A stretch of DNA of 64,000 bases from the NCBI RefSeq assembly GCF_002858675.1, contig NZ_PJZF01000019.1, positions 1-64,000 of the forward strand, written 5' to 3'. This stretch comes from Chimaeribacter californicus (lineage in GTDB: Bacteria; Pseudomonadota; Gammaproteobacteria; Enterobacterales; Enterobacteriaceae). Of the stretch, positions 30,826 through 43,590 are shown piece by piece (the stretch's first letter is position 1; the number at the start of each line of letters is the position of its first letter). A program made the translations under genes and the position numbers. The notes below the pieces were generated by a model, which searched no databases, was not told the DNA's origin, and saw only the letters and a list, made by a program, of their open reading frames with translations.

Positions 30826-32181
30826 TCAGAGGCGGGAGAAATCATTGAAAAGTGCAAGCCCCATTAACAGCACCAGCAATACCGAGCCGATGCGATAGCT
30901 GAAGTCTTGTACTCGCTCAGAAACCGGCCCACCCTTCAGCTTTTCAATCGCCAGGAAGAGCAGGTGTCCACCATCCAGTACCGGCAGTGGGAACAGGTTG
31001 ATAATCCCGAGGTTCACGCTGATCAGCGCCAGGAACATCAGGTAGTAGACCAACCCGAACTCTGCTGACATCCCTGCGCCCTGTGCAATCGAAATCGGGC
31101 CACTCAGGTTATTCAGCTTCACATCACCGGTAATCAACTTGCCCAGCATACCCACCGTCAGCTTCATAAGCTGCCAGGTTTTATCCCCGGCTTCATAGAA
31201 GGCAGTAAACGGCCCATACTGGCGGATTGTTTTATACTCATCAGGCAACGGGATAATTTTCGGGACCACGCCGGCAAATCCTTCCACCCCCGCTTTTCCT
31301 GCCGGCTTTGTATCCGGAATCAGGGTTAAAGACAAGGGGGAACCTGCCCGCTCAATCTCCACAGCCAGTGGTTTGGCTGGGTTATCACGTACCAGTGTGA
31401 CAAAACGCTGCCACTGCCCCAAAAGCTGACCATTGACTTTAACGATCCTGTCACCGGGTTGCAAACCCGCTTTTGCCGCGGCTGAACCTGCCTGCACTTC
31501 TGCCAGAACCGGTTCAATCTGCGGCCCACGCGGCATAATGCCCAATGCCACTACGGGATCCTGCTTGTCCGGCTCAAACTGCCACTGGCGTAAATCCAGT
31601 GACTTCTCAACGATATGTGAGGAGCCAAACGGCGCCACACCCACCGTGGTTTGCGCATCACCAATTTTGCCGATCAGCTCAAGACGCACTGAATCCCAAT
31701 CAGGCGTTTCGATGCCACCAAGTGACTTAAGTTCCATACCCGGCGAAATTTCCGCGTGTGCCGCAACCGAATCAGGGGCGACCTCCCCCACCACCGGGCG
31801 CAGGCTGGGAACGCCGATGATAAACACCAGCCAATAGGCAAAAACAGCGAAAATAAAGTTGGCAACCGGCCCGGCACTGATGATAGCAGCACGCTGCCAG
31901 ACCGTTTTGTTATTGAAGGATTGGTGACGTAGTTCAGGGGGGACAGCCTCTACCCGCTCATCAAGCATTTTGACGTAGCCCCCAAGCGGGATCAGGGCGA
32001 TAACATATTCAGTGCCCTGGCGGTCAGTACGCCGCCAGAGCGCGCGGCCAAAACCGATAGAGAAACGTTCAACACGCACACCACAGCGACGGGCGACCCA
32101 GAAATGGCCGAACTCATGCACAGTGATCAACACCCCCAGCGCAACGATAAACGCCGCCAGGCTCCAGAGTATGTTCATCAT
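30826..32181 (-). CDS. rseP: Site-2 intramembrane zinc metalloprotease RseP
   Basis: Cleaves RseA within the membrane to release sigma-E and clears remnant signal peptides. 451 residues: the HEFGH zinc motif in the first transmembrane segment (about 22-26), two periplasmic PDZ domains in the middle, and a C-terminal membrane region with [11 protein letters not shown]. The first of two adjacent ATGs (32181) aligns best with E. coli RseP; the second (32178) has slightly better ribosome-site spacing. Confidence 0.97.
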   Translation of the reverse strand: MMNILWSLAAFIVALGVLITVHEFGHFWVARRCGVRVERFSIGFGRALWRRTDRQGTEYVIALIPLGGYVKMLDERVEAVPPELRHQSFNNKTVWQRAAIISAGPVANFIFAVFAYWLVFIIGVPSLRPVVGEVAPDSVAAHAEISPGMELKSLGGIETPDWDSVRLELIGKIGDAQTTVGVAPFGSSHIVEKSLDLRQWQFEPDKQDPVVALGIMPRGPQIEPVLAEVQAGSAAAKAGLQPGDRIVKVNGQLLGQWQRFVTLVRDNPAKPLAVEIERAGSPLSLTLIPDTKPAGKAGVEGFAGVVPKIIPLPDEYKTIRQYGPFTAFYEAGDKTWQLMKLTVGMLGKLITGDVKLNNLSGPISIAQGAGMSAEFGLVYYLMFLALISVNLGIINLFPLPVLDGGHLLFLAIEKLKGGPVSERVQDFSYRIGSVLLVLLMGLALFNDFSRL

Positions 32182-32209
32182 ATTCCCTAAACTCCCCGTC
32201 TCAGACGGC

Positions 32210-33058
32210 TTAAAACACCAACAGCATCAGGCAGGCGAAAACCGGTACGGCAGCCGTCAGGCTGTCAATCCGATCGAGGATCCCACCGTGACCGGGAATA
32301 AGGCTGCCGCTGTCTTTAATACCGGCTTCACGTTTGAACATGCTTTCCGTCAGGTCGCCCAGTACCGAGGCCAATGTCGCGATAATAGAGCACACCAGCA
32401 GGGTCATGGGCTGAATGCTCAGCGGTGCATACCGGCCAAATGCCCAGGCGATAACCGCAGCCGTGACCAGCCCGCCAATCAGCCCCTGCCAGGTTTTCCC
32501 CGGCGACACTTTAGGCGCAAGCTTATGTTTTCCGAACAGTTTGCCGAAGATATAGGCCCCTGAATCCGCGCCCCAGACCAGCAACATCACATATAACAGC
32601 CACCAGGCGCCGGTCGTATGGTTCTCTTCATACCCGTATTGACGCAGTGACACCATGCCCCAGAAAAACGGCACAATAGTCAGCACGCCAAACAGCAGCC
32701 GCAGGGGTGTTGAATGCCGCCATGCTCCGGCTGAGCGGGGATAGAAGAGCACCAGCACCAGTGCCGCCGCCCACCATATCAGCGAGGCCCACAGTGACAA
32801 ACTCACCTGCGGAATATGCAGTGACTGATGATAAGCCGGGATAGTCAGCATCATGAGTGCCAGCAGGAACCCGCACAGAATAGCCAGCCAGACGCGCTGG
32901 TTGCGGGAGGTAAACCCAGCCAGCTGGCCCCACTCCCATGCTGCCAGCATGCAGACGACGAGGGTAACGATAGCGAACCCAACCGGCGGAAGCAGAAACA
33001 GCGCAGCGATGACGATCGGGATTAAAATAAACGCAGTGATGAGGCGATACTTCAGCAA
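32210..33058 (-). CDS. cdsA: Phosphatidate cytidylyltransferase (CDP-diglyceride synthase)
   Basis: Inner-membrane enzyme making CDP-diacylglycerol from phosphatidate and CTP. 282 residues with multiple hydrophobic helices and the CDS signature near the C-terminus ([17 protein letters not shown].. followed by [13 protein letters not shown]). Placed between uppS and rseP. Confidence 0.97.
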   Translation of the reverse strand: MLKYRLITAFILIPIVIAALFLLPPVGFAIVTLVVCMLAAWEWGQLAGFTSRNQRVWLAILCGFLLALMMLTIPAYHQSLHIPQVSLSLWASLIWWAAALVLVLFYPRSAGAWRHSTPLRLLFGVLTIVPFFWGMVSLRQYGYEENHTTGAWWLLYVMLLVWGADSGAYIFGKLFGKHKLAPKVSPGKTWQGLIGGLVTAAVIAWAFGRYAPLSIQPMTLLVCSIIATLASVLGDLTESMFKREAGIKDSGSLIPGHGGILDRIDSLTAAVPVFACLMLLVF

Positions 33059-33067
33059 AAGTTCTCC

Positions 33068-33826
33068 CTAGGACGCATCGGCGCCGATAGGTGTTGTTCC
33101 CCCGAAGCGGCGCTCGCGATGTGCAAATGCATTCAGCGCACCTTCAAAGACATGTTCATCAAAATCAGGCCAAAGGACATCTGTAAAGTAAAGCTCAGCA
33201 TAGGCAATCTGCCACAGCAAAAAATTACTGATACGGTGCTCTCCCCCCGTCCGGATCACCAAATCCACCGGTGACTGCTCATGCAGGCAGACCAGCTCGC
33301 TTAACCCTTCCTCAGTAATCTGGTCTGGCTGAAGCTCACCGGACTGAACCTGCCGCGCCAGAGTTCTCATTCCCTGAATGATATCCCAGCGGCCGCCATA
33401 GTTTGCAGCGATGTTAAGCGTGAGACCATCATTGCCGGCAGTCAGTGCCTCAGAACGGCGGATTCGCTCCTGCAGACGGGCACTGAAACGGCTGGTATCC
33501 CCAATAACCCGTAAGCGGACGTTATGTTTATGCAGGCTTTTGACTTCGCTGTCCAGCGCTCTGACGAACAGCTCCATCAGCGCGGTCACTTCCTGTGCGG
33601 GACGATTCCAGTTTTCACTGCTGAAGGCATAAAGCGTGAGTGCATCAAGGTGACGGTTAGCAGCGAAACTCACTGCGCGACGCACCGATTTCACCCCTGC
33701 TTTATGACCAAAGATCCGTAACTTTCCCTGACGTTTAGCCCAACGGCCGTTGCCATCCATGATGATGGCGACGTGGCGTGGTCCCGGGATGGGCAAGTCA
33801 GCCCCTTGTTGATTTGCGGACGACAT
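33068..33826 (-). CDS. uppS: Undecaprenyl diphosphate synthase
   Basis: Cis-prenyltransferase making the C55 carrier for peptidoglycan and LPS precursors. 252 residues; catalytic Asp24 in IIMDGNGRWA and the C-terminal signature RTGGEHRISNFLLWQ. It has 9 nt to cdsA downstream. Confidence 0.98.
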   Translation of the reverse strand: MSSANQQGADLPIPGPRHVAIIMDGNGRWAKRQGKLRIFGHKAGVKSVRRAVSFAANRHLDALTLYAFSSENWNRPAQEVTALMELFVRALDSEVKSLHKHNVRLRVIGDTSRFSARLQERIRRSEALTAGNDGLTLNIAANYGGRWDIIQGMRTLARQVQSGELQPDQITEEGLSELVCLHEQSPVDLVIRTGGEHRISNFLLWQIAYAELYFTDVLWPDFDEHVFEGALNAFAHRERRFGGTTPIGADAS

Positions 33827-33892
33827 AACGCGTACTTATTTCCTCAATCAGAAATACAACAGTGCTACCGGAACATAAGGCCCTGTGTGCGC

Positions 33893-33918
33893 AAAAAAGC
33901 CGTGAACAGGCACGGCTT
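33893..33918 (-). terminator. Terminator of dxr
   Basis: Eight-base stem AAGCCGTG/CACGGCTT (33897-33904, 33911-33918), loop AACAGG. The minus-strand T-run is 33893-33898. It lies between dxr and uppS and would separate or attenuate the two transcription units. Confidence 0.85.
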
Positions 33919-34059
33919 ACCCTAAAAAGCCCCCGCACTGCCGGCCGCAGCGCGCCGCTGAAAATCCTTTTTACTGATATTCATGACAGATGCCGGGAGG
34001 CGCTGACTATACCATTTTCACCTATCGCCGACAAATTGCCGTAAATGCAAACAGATAGA

Positions 34060-35256
34060 TCAGCACATCGCCGTTTTCAGAAGCCGGCAGGCGGCATCAC
34101 GCGCCCGGCGATCAATCTCCAGTACATCGTCGACGCTGTGTGGCTCTGTCAGGGCCAGTGTATCAAGCACATCACGGTTTAACGCAGCAATGTCAGTGAA
34201 GCGGATCTCATTATCCAAAAATGCCGCGACGGCAATTTCGTTGGCTGCATTCAAGGCGGTAGTCGCCGCCTGCCCGGCATGACAGGCATCAATGGCCAGC
34301 TTCAGACAGGGGTAGCGCTGATAATCAGGTTCCATAAAGGTCAGCGCACCAATGCGGCAGAAGTCCAGCGGTGTGACCCCGGCTTCCACCCGTTGCGGGT
34401 AGGCCATCGCATGGGCGATCGGTGTACGCATATCAGGGGAGCCGAGTTGTGCCAGCACGCTGCCGTCACGGTAACGCACCATGGAGTGGATCACCGATTG
34501 CGGATGCAGGATCACTTCCATCTGTTCAGCGGAGGCGTTGAACAGCCAGCGGGCCTCAATATATTCCAGTCCTTTATTCATCATGGTGGCAGAATCGACG
34601 GAAATTTTACGGCCCATCGACCAGTTCGGATGCGCGCAGGCCTGGGCCGGTGTCACGCCCGGGAAATCTGCCAGCGGTGTATCGCGGAACGGGCCACCAG
34701 AGCCGGTTAAAATGATTCGTGCGACACCATGATCTTCAAGGGAAGCATACCCTAAGCAGCGCTGAATGCTCTCGGGTAAACTCTGAAAAATGGCGTTGTG
34801 TTCGCTGTCGATAGGCAGGAGTTGGGCACCGCTTTGTGCCACGGCGTCCATGAATATGCGCCCACAGGTCACCAGGGACTCTTTATTGGCCAGCAGTACC
34901 TGCTTGCCGGCACGGATAGCGGCCAGAGTGGGCAACAGGCCGGCAGCACCGACGATAGCCGCCATAACCTGATCAACGCCCGGCAGGGCAGCCAATGTAC
35001 AGGCGGCGTCCTGCCCGGCCATCACCTCAACCCTGAGGCCCATTTCAGCCAGCTGCACGCGCAGCTGCTGCGCAGAGCGTTCATCTGCCATCGCGGCATA
35101 CTCAGGCCGGAATTCAGCACACTGCTGTGCCATGACGTCGACATTATGCCCGGCAACCAGGGCTTTAACCGTAAATTGCTGAGGATTGGCACGAATAACA
35201 GCCAGGGTGCTGATGCCAATAGACCCGGTGGAACCCAGAATGGTCAGTTGCTTCAT
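34060..35256 (-). CDS. dxr: 1-deoxy-D-xylulose 5-phosphate reductoisomerase
   Basis: Second MEP-pathway enzyme (target of fosmidomycin), supplying isoprenoid precursors for uppS next door. 398 residues; NADPH-binding GSTGSIG at 8-14 and the metal/substrate segment with [10 protein letters not shown]. Also known as ispC. Confidence 0.98.
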   Translation of the reverse strand: MKQLTILGSTGSIGISTLAVIRANPQQFTVKALVAGHNVDVMAQQCAEFRPEYAAMADERSAQQLRVQLAEMGLRVEVMAGQDAACTLAALPGVDQVMAAIVGAAGLLPTLAAIRAGKQVLLANKESLVTCGRIFMDAVAQSGAQLLPIDSEHNAIFQSLPESIQRCLGYASLEDHGVARIILTGSGGPFRDTPLADFPGVTPAQACAHPNWSMGRKISVDSATMMNKGLEYIEARWLFNASAEQMEVILHPQSVIHSMVRYRDGSVLAQLGSPDMRTPIAHAMAYPQRVEAGVTPLDFCRIGALTFMEPDYQRYPCLKLAIDACHAGQAATTALNAANEIAVAAFLDNEIRFTDIAALNRDVLDTLALTEPHSVDDVLEIDRRARDAACRLLKTAMC

Positions 35257-35363
35257 GAGGATGCTCTGAATAACTGTTTATTATGATTGGAAGGCGTCCA
35301 GTCTGAAACCTGCAACCTCTGTTGTCTATGGGATTCCAGCGACAAACGGAAATATCACCTTAT

Positions 35364-35396
35364 AAAATAATAAAGCGCCGCCGGGGCGACGCTTTA
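35364..35396 (-). terminator. Terminator of frr
   Basis: Hairpin AAAGCG-C-CGCC / GGCG-A-CGCTTT (35372-35395; one internal mismatch), followed on the minus strand by TTATTATTTTAT. It lies 15 bp after the frr stop. Confidence 0.8.
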
Positions 35397-35410
35397 TTTC
35401 ACAGCGGGAA

Positions 35411-35968
35411 TTAAAACTCCATCAATTCCGCTTCTTTCTCTGTCAGAGAGACATCGATTTTCTTAATGAAAACATCGGTCATTTTCTGGATATCATCCTG
35501 AGAACGACGTTCTTCGTCTTCACTGATCTCTTTGTCTTTCAGCAGAGCTTTCACTTTTTCATTTGCATCACGGCGCACGTTACGTACAGAGACGCGGCCC
35601 TGTTCAGCTTCGTTACGCACGACTTTGATCAGATCTTTACGACGCTCTTCCGTCAGTGCCGGCAGCGGCACACGGATTACCGCACCCGCAGAAGACGGGT
35701 TCAGGCCGAGGTCAGAGGACATGATGGCTTTTTCAACGGCCGGGCCGAGGCTGCGGTCAAATACGGTGATCGCCAGGGTGCGTGAATCTTCAGCCACGAC
35801 GTTAGCCAGCTGACGCAGCGGCGTCGCGGAACCGTAGTATTCCACCTGAATGCCATCCAGAATGCTTGGAGAAGCACGGCCGGTACGGATTTTACTGATG
35901 TGGGTTTTGAAAACTTCCACGCATTTTTCCATACGCGTTTCAGCATCTTTTCTGATTTCGTTAATCAC
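35411..35968 (-). CDS. frr: Ribosome recycling factor
   Basis: With EF-G and IF3, splits post-termination ribosomes. 185 residues, the standard length, with the conserved [13 protein letters not shown] (about 29-41) and the C-terminal three-helix bundle. Independently terminated, upstream of dxr and downstream of pyrH. Confidence 0.98.
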   Translation of the reverse strand: MINEIRKDAETRMEKCVEVFKTHISKIRTGRASPSILDGIQVEYYGSATPLRQLANVVAEDSRTLAITVFDRSLGPAVEKAIMSSDLGLNPSSAGAVIRVPLPALTEERRKDLIKVVRNEAEQGRVSVRNVRRDANEKVKALLKDKEISEDEERRSQDDIQKMTDVFIKKIDVSLTEKEAELMEF

Positions 35969-36126
35969 GTTGCGAACCCTTGAAAACTGGTTACTTGGCA
36001 GACTCTACATGAAGTATAGTCGGTAAATATTCAAACCAGCAGCGAGACTGGCTAAAGATAACAGGGGAGCACCGGCGGCATGCCGCTCCCGCGTGCGCCC
36101 ATGATATCAAAATTAATGGTACGCCG

Positions 36127-36852
36127 TTATTTACAGATCAGCGTGCCTTCTTTTTCACCCATCACGACACGGCGCAGGGCACCCGGTTTGTTCATGTTGA
36201 ACACGCGGATCGGCAGGTTATGGTCACGCGCCAGGGTAAAGGCGGCGAGGTCCATCACTTTCAGTTCACGTTCCAGCACATCGGCATAAGAGAGCTGTTC
36301 GTACAGCGTCGCATCCGGGGTTTTCACCGGGTCAGCCGAGTAAACGCCATCCACTTTCGTCGCTTTCAAGACCACGTCAGCTTCGATTTCGATACCGCGC
36401 AGACAGGCCGCAGAGTCAGTGGTAAAGAACGGGTTGCCGGTACCGGCAGAGAAGATGACCACACGGTTATTGCGCAGCAGGCTGATAGCTTCGGCCCAGC
36501 TGTAATTATCGCAAACGCCGTTCAACGGAATCGCGGACATCAGGCGGGCATTCACATAGGCACGGTGCAGCGCATCACGCATCGCCAGGCCGTTCATCAC
36601 GGTGGCCAGCATTCCCATGTGATCGCCCACTACGCGGTTCATGCCGGCCTGAGCCAGGCCCGCACCGCGGAACAAGTTACCCCCGCCAATGACCACACCG
36701 ACCTGGATGCCCAGCTCGACCAATTCCTTTACTTCCTGTGCCATACGATCCAAAACGCTAGCGTCGATACCAAAACCTTCTGCGCCTTGCAGGGCTTCGC
36801 CACTCAGCTTTAGCAGGATACGCTGATATACGGGTTTTGCATTGGTTGCCAT
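36127..36852 (-). CDS. pyrH: UMP kinase
   Basis: Hexameric amino-acid-kinase-fold UMP kinase, activated by GTP and inhibited by UTP; makes UDP. ATG 36852 is chosen (AGGAC upstream; starts [21 protein letters not shown] like E. coli), giving 241 residues. The KLSGEALQG phosphate loop and GGGNLFRG are present. Confidence 0.98.
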   Translation of the reverse strand: MATNAKPVYQRILLKLSGEALQGAEGFGIDASVLDRMAQEVKELVELGIQVGVVIGGGNLFRGAGLAQAGMNRVVGDHMGMLATVMNGLAMRDALHRAYVNARLMSAIPLNGVCDNYSWAEAISLLRNNRVVIFSAGTGNPFFTTDSAACLRGIEIEADVVLKATKVDGVYSADPVKTPDATLYEQLSYADVLERELKVMDLAAFTLARDHNLPIRVFNMNKPGALRRVVMGEKEGTLICK

Positions 36853-36963
36853 GGTGTTCTGTCCTAAGAAGCAGTGAGAGTAGTGGGGTTTTTTGTGTAT
36901 CACATCACAACTTTGTTGCAAGCGCTACAAGGCAGGATGTCATTGGGATTAATCTGGCTGGAT

Positions 36964-36990
36964 AAAACGGAACCGCCTGATGGCGGCCCC
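36964..36990 (-). terminator. Probable terminator of rpsB-tsf
   Basis: Imperfect stem GG-aa-CCGCC/GGCGG-cc-CC (36969-36977, 36982-36990) with loop TGAT. The minus strand continues into TTTTATC. It lies 10 bp after the tsf stop. Confidence 0.7.
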
Positions 36991-36999
36991 GTAACGTCA

Positions 37000-37857
37000 T
37001 TAAGACTGCTTGCTCATGGCTGCAACTTCAGCAGCGAAGTCAGTTTCGACTTTCTCGATGCCTTCGCCCACTTCAAAGCGGATGAAGTTGATCACGTCAG
37101 CGTTGTGCTCTTTCAGCAGTTGACCAACGGTTTTGTTCGGGTCCATGACGAAGTTCTGGCCGGTCAGAGAGATCTCACCGGTGAATTTACGCATACGGCC
37201 TTCAACCATTTTCTCAGCGATTTCGCGCGGCTTACCGGACTGCATCGCGATGTCCAGCTGGATCTGGTGCTCACGGGCAACCACGTCCGCCGGGACGTCT
37301 TCGGATTTCACGTATTCCGGCTTGCTTGCAGCAATGTGCATGGCTACGTGCTTCACCAGCTCTTCGTCAGCGCCGGTTGCAGCAACCATTACGCCGATAC
37401 GCGCGCCGTGCAGGTAGGTACCCAGCACGTCACCTTCCAGTACAGCCAGGCGACGGATATTGATGTTTTCACCAATTTTAGCCACCAGCGCAGTACGCTG
37501 CTCTTCGAACTTCGCTTTCAGAACTTCAACGTCGCTGATTTTTTCGTCCAGCGCGGCGGCGATAACGTCATCACCGAAGGCTTTGAAGCCGGCGTCTTTA
37601 GCCACGAAGTCAGTTTCGCAGTTCAGTTCAACGATCACGCCGTATTTACCGTCTGCAGACACTTTGGTCAGAATCACGCCTTCAGCAGCCACACGGCCTG
37701 CTTTCTTAGCAGCTTTCGCCTGACCGGATTTACGCATGTTGTCGATAGCCAACTCGATGTCGCCGTTAGCTTCAACCAGTGCTTTCTTACATTCCATCAT
37801 GCCTGCGCCGGTACGTTCACGCAGTTCTTTTACCAGGGAAGCGGTAATATCAGCCAT
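37000..37857 (-). CDS. tsf: Translation elongation factor Ts
   Basis: Guanine-nucleotide exchange factor for EF-Tu. 285 residues: N-terminal UBA-like domain ([19 protein letters not shown]), core with TDFVAKD near residue 80 that contacts EF-Tu, and C-terminal coiled module. Second gene of rpsB-tsf, separated from rpsB by a hairpin. Confidence 0.98.
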   Translation of the reverse strand: MADITASLVKELRERTGAGMMECKKALVEANGDIELAIDNMRKSGQAKAAKKAGRVAAEGVILTKVSADGKYGVIVELNCETDFVAKDAGFKAFGDDVIAAALDEKISDVEVLKAKFEEQRTALVAKIGENINIRRLAVLEGDVLGTYLHGARIGVMVAATGADEELVKHVAMHIAASKPEYVKSEDVPADVVAREHQIQLDIAMQSGKPREIAEKMVEGRMRKFTGEISLTGQNFVMDPNKTVGQLLKEHNADVINFIRFEVGEGIEKVETDFAAEVAAMSKQS

Positions 37858-37931
37858 TCTATTTTCCTCGGTTATCTCGTGGGGGAGCGAGAGGCTCTCA
37901 CAGAGACGGTTCTCGCATTTAAGATAAGCAA

Positions 37932-37954
37932 AGGGGGCCTATAAAAGGCCCCCT
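37932..37954 (-). terminator. Attenuating hairpin between rpsB and tsf
   Basis: Perfect 9-bp stem AGGGGGCCT/AGGCCCCCT, loop ATAAA. The minus-strand run after it is short (TTTGC). In E. coli the rpsB-tsf spacer likewise has a partial terminator that sets the S2:EF-Ts ratio; I infer the same role. Confidence 0.7.
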
Positions 37955-38008
37955 AACCAACCATATTCAATACCTGGTTAATAAGGGCTCAGTGGTGAGC
38001 TTGCCTTA

Positions 38009-38914
<906 letters not shown>

Positions 38915-38920
38915 GCGCGC

Positions 38921-38929
38921 TTTATACCA
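38921..38929 (-). promoter_or_regulatory. rpsB promoter (extended -10)
   Basis: The minus strand reads TGGTATAAA (-10 TATAAA at 38921-38926 with an upstream TG), followed by the GC-rich discriminator GCGCGCC. That pattern is typical of stringently controlled ribosomal promoters. No good -35 is visible. Confidence 0.65.
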
Positions 38930-39077
38930 TAAACCCGCACCTGACTCCACTACTTGTTACACCGCAGGGCGCGGGGAAATCAGCGTTTGGCAGCCCATTG
39001 CCGGGCTGATACCATATTACCATGCACCCTATTTGCTGACCGGTTGGCCAGCCCATTGAACATCTGCGGAATATTTC

Positions 39078-39872
39078 ATGGCAATTTCGATTAAAACTCC
39101 TGAAGACATTGAAAAAATGCGCGTCGCCGGCCGCCTGGCCGCGGAAGTACTGGAAATCATTGAACCTTACGTCAAACCCGGCGTGACCACCGGCGAGCTT
39201 GACCGCATCTGTCACGACCACATCACCAATAAACAGCAGGCTATTTCCGCCTGCCTGAACTACCACGGTTTCCCGAAATCGGTGTGTATTTCAATCAATG
39301 AAGTGGTCTGCCACGGCATCCCAAGCGACGACAAAGTGCTGAAAGACGGCGACATCGTGAATATTGACGTCACGGTGATTAAAGACGGCTTCCACGGCGA
39401 CACCTCAAAAATGTTTATCGCCGGTAAACCCACCATTCTGGGCGAGCGCCTGTGTCGCATTACCCAGGAGAGCCTCTACCTGGCGATTAAGATGGTGCGC
39501 CCCGGTATTCGCCTGCGTAGCCTGGGCAAAGCGATCCAGGCCTTTGTGGAGGCAGAGAAGTTCTCTGTGGTGCGCGAATATTGCGGCCACGGCATCGGTG
39601 AAGGGTTCCATGAAGAGCCGCAGGTGCTGCATTATGATGCCGATGACGGCGGCGTGGTGCTGCAGCCGGGCATGGCCTTTACCATTGAGCCGATGGTCAA
39701 CGCCGGTGATTACCGCATCCGCACCATGAAAGATGGCTGGACGGTAAAAACCAAAGATCGCAGCTTGTCCGCACAGTATGAGCATACTATTGTGGTGACA
39801 GAGAACGGCTGCGAAATAATGACCCTGCGCAAGGATGACACCCTGCCTGCGGTGATTACGCACGAACAGTAA
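39078..39872 (+). CDS. map: Methionine aminopeptidase, type I
   Basis: Removes the initiator Met from nascent proteins; two-metal pita-bread enzyme of 264 residues. Metal-binding segments are visible: VNIDVTVI and GDTSKMF (Asp ligands), GHGIGEGFHEEP (His/Glu) and EPMVNAG/YEHTIVVT (Glu ligands). Divergent from rpsB and followed by a terminator. Confidence 0.98.
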   Translation: MAISIKTPEDIEKMRVAGRLAAEVLEIIEPYVKPGVTTGELDRICHDHITNKQQAISACLNYHGFPKSVCISINEVVCHGIPSDDKVLKDGDIVNIDVTVIKDGFHGDTSKMFIAGKPTILGERLCRITQESLYLAIKMVRPGIRLRSLGKAIQAFVEAEKFSVVREYCGHGIGEGFHEEPQVLHYDADDGGVVLQPGMAFTIEPMVNAGDYRIRTMKDGWTVKTKDRSLSAQYEHTIVVTENGCEIMTLRKDDTLPAVITHEQ

Positions 39873-39878
39873 AAAAAC

Positions 39879-39902
39879 AAGCCGGCGGTTGCCGGCTTTT
39901 TA
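39879..39902 (+). terminator. Terminator of map
   Basis: Stem AAGCCGGC/GCCGGCTT (39879-39886, 39891-39898), loop GGTT, then T-run. It ends 14 nt before the glnD ATG. Confidence 0.88.
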
Positions 39903-39915
39903 ATGGGCTGCGCTT

Positions 39916-42594
39916 ATGTCTGAGAATTTTCCCGATCACGAAATCCCTGTTATCCCGCCGCGCTCCGTGCCTGAGCAGCCCCCCTCCCCTACCGGCCTGA
40001 CCGATGAGCAGATCACCTGCCTGAACCTGAAGCAACGTCTTGAGGCGTTCCAGCTCTGGCTGGCGGAGGCCTTCAATGCCGGTGAAAGTGCCGAAACCCT
40101 GGTGGAAGCCCGCAGCCTCTATATTGATCGCCTGTTACGCCGGCTCTGGACGTTCTATGGGTTTGACGACGTCCCCGAAACGGCGCTGGTGGCCGTGGGC
40201 GGCTATGGCCGGGGCGAGCTGCATCCGCTGTCTGATATTGATGTGCTGGTGCTGAGCCAGAAACGCCTCAGTGATGAACAGGCCCAGCGCGGCGGGGAGC
40301 TGATTACCCTGCTGTGGGATCTGAAGCTGGAGGTCGGGCACAGTATGCGCACACTGGAAGAGTGCCTGCTGGAAGGGCTGGCCGATCTCACCGTGGCCAC
40401 TAACCTGATCGAGTCCCGGATGATTTGCGGAGATGTCGCGCTGTTTCTGTCGATGCAGAAACACATCTTCAGCGAGGGCTTCTGGCCGTCGCCGGACTTT
40501 TTCCGCGCCAAAATCGAGGAGCAGCAAGAGCGCCACCTGCGCTACCACGGCACCAGTTACAATCTGGAGCCGGACATCAAAAGCAGCCCCGGCGGCCTGC
40601 GGGACATCCACACCCTGTTGTGGGTAGCGCGCCGCCATTTCGGTGCCACCTCCCTGGATGAGATGGTGGGCTTCGGCTTCCTCACTGAGGCAGAGCGCAG
40701 TGAACTGAACGCCTGCCAGAGCTTCCTGTGGCGCATCCGCTTTGCGCTGCATCTGGTGCTGACCCGCTATGACAACCGCCTGCTGTTTGACCGCCAACTG
40801 AGCGTGGCCCAGCTATTGCAGTACCAGGGCGAAGGCAATGAGCCGGTTGAGCGCATGATGAAAGATTTCTACCGCGCCACCCGCCGCGTGGGTGAACTGA
40901 ACCACATGCTGCTGCAACTGTTTGATGAGGCGATCCTGGCGCTGGACGCCACAGAGAAGCCGCGGCCGCTGGATGATGAGTTCCAGTTACGCGGCAACCT
41001 GATTGACCTGCGTGACGAAGCCTTGTTTGCGCGCAAGCCCGAAGCGATTGTGCGCATGTTCTACCTAATGGTGAAGACCCGCGACATCGACGGCATCTAC
41101 TCCACCACCCTGCGCCAGCTGCGCCATGTTCTGCGTGATTTGCCTACCCCGCTTTGCGAGATCCCGGAGGCGCGCGAGCTGTTTATGGCGATTCTGCGCC
41201 ATCCCGGCGCGGTGTCACGCGCGCTGGTGCCGATGCACCGCCACAGCGTGCTGTTGGCCTATATGCCGCAGTGGAGCAATATCGTCGGGCAGATGCAGTT
41301 TGACCTGTTCCACGCCTACACGGTGGATGAACACACCATCCGGGTGTTGCAGAAGCTGGAGAGTTTTGCCGACGAAGCCACCCGCCCGCGCCACCCGCTC
41401 TGCGTGGAAATTCACCCGCGCCTGCCGCACCCGGAGCTGCTGCTGGTGGCGGCGCTGTTCCACGACATCGCCAAAGGGCGCGGCGGTGACCACTCGATCC
41501 TCGGCGCGCAGGATGTGATGGCCTTCGCGGAGCTGCATGGGCTGAACTCCCGTGAGAGCCAGCTGGTGGCCTGGCTGGTACGCTGCCACCTGTTAATGTC
41601 CGTTACTGCCCAGCGGCGTGACATCCAGGACCCGACGGTTATCCAGCAGTTTACTGCCGAAGTGCAGAGCGAAACCCGGCTGCGCTATCTGGTGAGCCTG
41701 ACCGTGGCGGATATCTGCGCCACGAATGAAACCCTGTGGAACAGCTGGAAGCAGAGCCTGTTGCGCGAGCTCTATTTCGCCACGGAGAAACAGCTGCGCC
41801 GCGGGATGCAGAACAGCCCCGACCTGCGCGAGCGGGTACGCCACCACCGCTTGCAGGCGCTGGCCCTGCTGCGCATGGACAACATCGACGAGGAGGCGCT
41901 GCACCACATCTGGAGCCGCTGCCGCGCCGACTATTTCCTGCGCCACTCGCCGAACCAGCTGGCGTGGCATGCCCGCCACTTGCTGGAGCATGACTCCACC
42001 CTGCCGCTGGTGCTGGTCAGCCGGCAGGCCACGCGCGGCGGCACGGAAATCTTCATCTGGGCACCCGACCGCCCTTATCTGTTTGCTGCCGTGGCCGGTG
42101 AGCTGGATCGCCGTAACCTGAGCATCCACGATGCCCAGATCTTCACCAACCGTGACGGCATGGCGATGGACACCTTTATCGTGCTGGAACCGGACGGCAG
42201 CCCGCTGGCTGCTGACCGCCACGAGGCGATCCGGCAGGCGCTGGTGCAGGCGATGACCCAGGAATATCAACCGCCGCGTGCGCGCCGCCCCTCACCGAAG
42301 CTGCGCCATTTCAGTGTGCCGACCAACGTCAATTTCCTGCCGACCCACACCGACCGGCGCAGTTATCTGGAGCTGGTGGCCCTTGACCAGCCCGGCCTGC
42401 TGGCGCGGGTCGGCGAAGTCTTCTCCGATCTCGGGCTGTCACTGCACGGCGCGCGGATCACCACCATCGGTGAACGGGTCGAGGATTTGTTTATTCTGGC
42501 CGACAGCGATCGCCGCTCCCTGAACCGGGAAACGCGGCGAAAACTGGAACAACGGTTGACAGAAGCCCTCAACCCAAACGATAAAGTGTCATAG
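39916..42594 (+). CDS. glnD: Bifunctional PII uridylyltransferase/uridylyl-removing enzyme
   Basis: Senses glutamine and uridylylates or deuridylylates PII proteins GlnB and GlnK. 892 residues in four parts: a nucleotidyltransferase domain with [19 protein letters not shown] from about residue 94, a helical linker, an HD hydrolase domain with [12 protein letters not shown] at about 516-527, and two C-terminal ACT domains (about 705-780 and 815-890). Full length. Confidence 0.98.
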   Translation: MSENFPDHEIPVIPPRSVPEQPPSPTGLTDEQITCLNLKQRLEAFQLWLAEAFNAGESAETLVEARSLYIDRLLRRLWTFYGFDDVPETALVAVGGYGRGELHPLSDIDVLVLSQKRLSDEQAQRGGELITLLWDLKLEVGHSMRTLEECLLEGLADLTVATNLIESRMICGDVALFLSMQKHIFSEGFWPSPDFFRAKIEEQQERHLRYHGTSYNLEPDIKSSPGGLRDIHTLLWVARRHFGATSLDEMVGFGFLTEAERSELNACQSFLWRIRFALHLVLTRYDNRLLFDRQLSVAQLLQYQGEGNEPVERMMKDFYRATRRVGELNHMLLQLFDEAILALDATEKPRPLDDEFQLRGNLIDLRDEALFARKPEAIVRMFYLMVKTRDIDGIYSTTLRQLRHVLRDLPTPLCEIPEARELFMAILRHPGAVSRALVPMHRHSVLLAYMPQWSNIVGQMQFDLFHAYTVDEHTIRVLQKLESFADEATRPRHPLCVEIHPRLPHPELLLVAALFHDIAKGRGGDHSILGAQDVMAFAELHGLNSRESQLVAWLVRCHLLMSVTAQRRDIQDPTVIQQFTAEVQSETRLRYLVSLTVADICATNETLWNSWKQSLLRELYFATEKQLRRGMQNSPDLRERVRHHRLQALALLRMDNIDEEALHHIWSRCRADYFLRHSPNQLAWHARHLLEHDSTLPLVLVSRQATRGGTEIFIWAPDRPYLFAAVAGELDRRNLSIHDAQIFTNRDGMAMDTFIVLEPDGSPLAADRHEAIRQALVQAMTQEYQPPRARRPSPKLRHFSVPTNVNFLPTHTDRRSYLELVALDQPGLLARVGEVFSDLGLSLHGARITTIGERVEDLFILADSDRRSLNRETRRKLEQRLTEALNPNDKVS

Positions 42595-42633
42595 AAATTT
42601 TTCCCTAAACGACAAATCAGGACAGATAACAGG

Positions 42634-43458
42634 ATGCAGCAACTACAAACCGTTATTGAAAACGCCTTCGAGCGCCGCGCAGAGATCACCCCGGCGAACG
42701 TGGACACCGTAACGCGCGAAGCGATTAACCAGGTCATCGGTCTGCTGGACAGCGGCGCCCTGCGCGTCGCGGAAAAGATCGACGGGCAGTGGGTAACGCA
42801 TCAATGGCTGAAAAAAGCCGTGCTGCTTTCCTTCCGCATCAACGACAACCAGGTGATTGACGGCGCGGAAACCCGTTATTACGACAAAGTACCGATGAAA
42901 TTTGCCGGTTATGACGAAGCCCGCTTCCAGAAAGAAGGGTTCCGCGTAGTGCCGCCGGCCGCTGTGCGCCAGGGTGCCTACATCGCCCGGAATACCGTGC
43001 TGATGCCTTCTTACGTCAACATCGGGGCCTACGTGGATGAAGGCTCGATGGTTGACACCTGGGCCACCGTCGGCTCCTGTGCGCAGATTGGTAAAAACGT
43101 GCACCTCTCCGGCGGCGTCGGCATCGGCGGCGTACTGGAGCCGTTGCAGGCCAACCCGACCATCATCGAAGACAACTGCTTTATCGGCGCGCGTTCCGAA
43201 GTGGTAGAAGGGGTGATTGTTGAGGAAGGCTCCGTGATCTCCATGGGCGTCTACCTGGGCCAGAGCACCAAGATTTATGACCGTGAGACCGGCGAAGTAC
43301 ATTACGGCCGCGTACCGGCCGGTTCTGTGGTGGTATCCGGCAACCTGCCGTCCAAAGACGGCAGCTACAGCCTCTACTGTGCGGTGATCGTGAAGAAAGT
43401 GGACGCGAAAACCCGCGGGAAAGTGGGCATCAACGAGCTGTTGCGCTCCATTGACTAA
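42634..43458 (+). CDS. dapD: Tetrahydrodipicolinate N-succinyltransferase
   Basis: Succinylase-branch enzyme of lysine and meso-diaminopimelate synthesis. 274 residues with a left-handed beta-helix core (about 105-230) built from hexapeptide repeats. Follows glnD by 39 nt and ends in a strong terminator. Confidence 0.98.
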   Translation: MQQLQTVIENAFERRAEITPANVDTVTREAINQVIGLLDSGALRVAEKIDGQWVTHQWLKKAVLLSFRINDNQVIDGAETRYYDKVPMKFAGYDEARFQKEGFRVVPPAAVRQGAYIARNTVLMPSYVNIGAYVDEGSMVDTWATVGSCAQIGKNVHLSGGVGIGGVLEPLQANPTIIEDNCFIGARSEVVEGVIVEEGSVISMGVYLGQSTKIYDRETGEVHYGRVPAGSVVVSGNLPSKDGSYSLYCAVIVKKVDAKTRGKVGINELLRSID

Positions 43459-43468
43459 TCCAGAACTG

Positions 43469-43497
43469 ATAGCGGGTCATTGACCCGCTATTTTTTT
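43469..43497 (+). terminator. Terminator of dapD
   Basis: Nine-base stem ATAGCGGGT/ACCCGCTAT (43469-43477, 43483-43491), loop CATTG, then seven Ts. Confidence 0.92.
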
Positions 43498-43590
43498 GCC
43501 CGCCGAACGGCACGCATTGGCCGCAATCACATCTTATGCCGCCGGTTTGCGCCATACTTCCCGCTGGATAATAACCAGAAAGGTGCTGCT

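Noticed and set aside
36874-37944. 356-codon plus-strand open frame
   Set aside because: Lies antisense to tsf, a highly expressed gene whose codon bias leaves the opposite strand open; no family resemblance or start signal.
40135-40797. Long minus-strand open frame opposite glnD
   Set aside because: Shadow of a GC-rich coding gene; the plus-strand frame is full-length GlnD with all domains.
43480-43590. Upstream extension of yaeH
   Set aside because: Overlaps the dapD terminator; the ATG at 43591 has a ribosome site and matches the family start.
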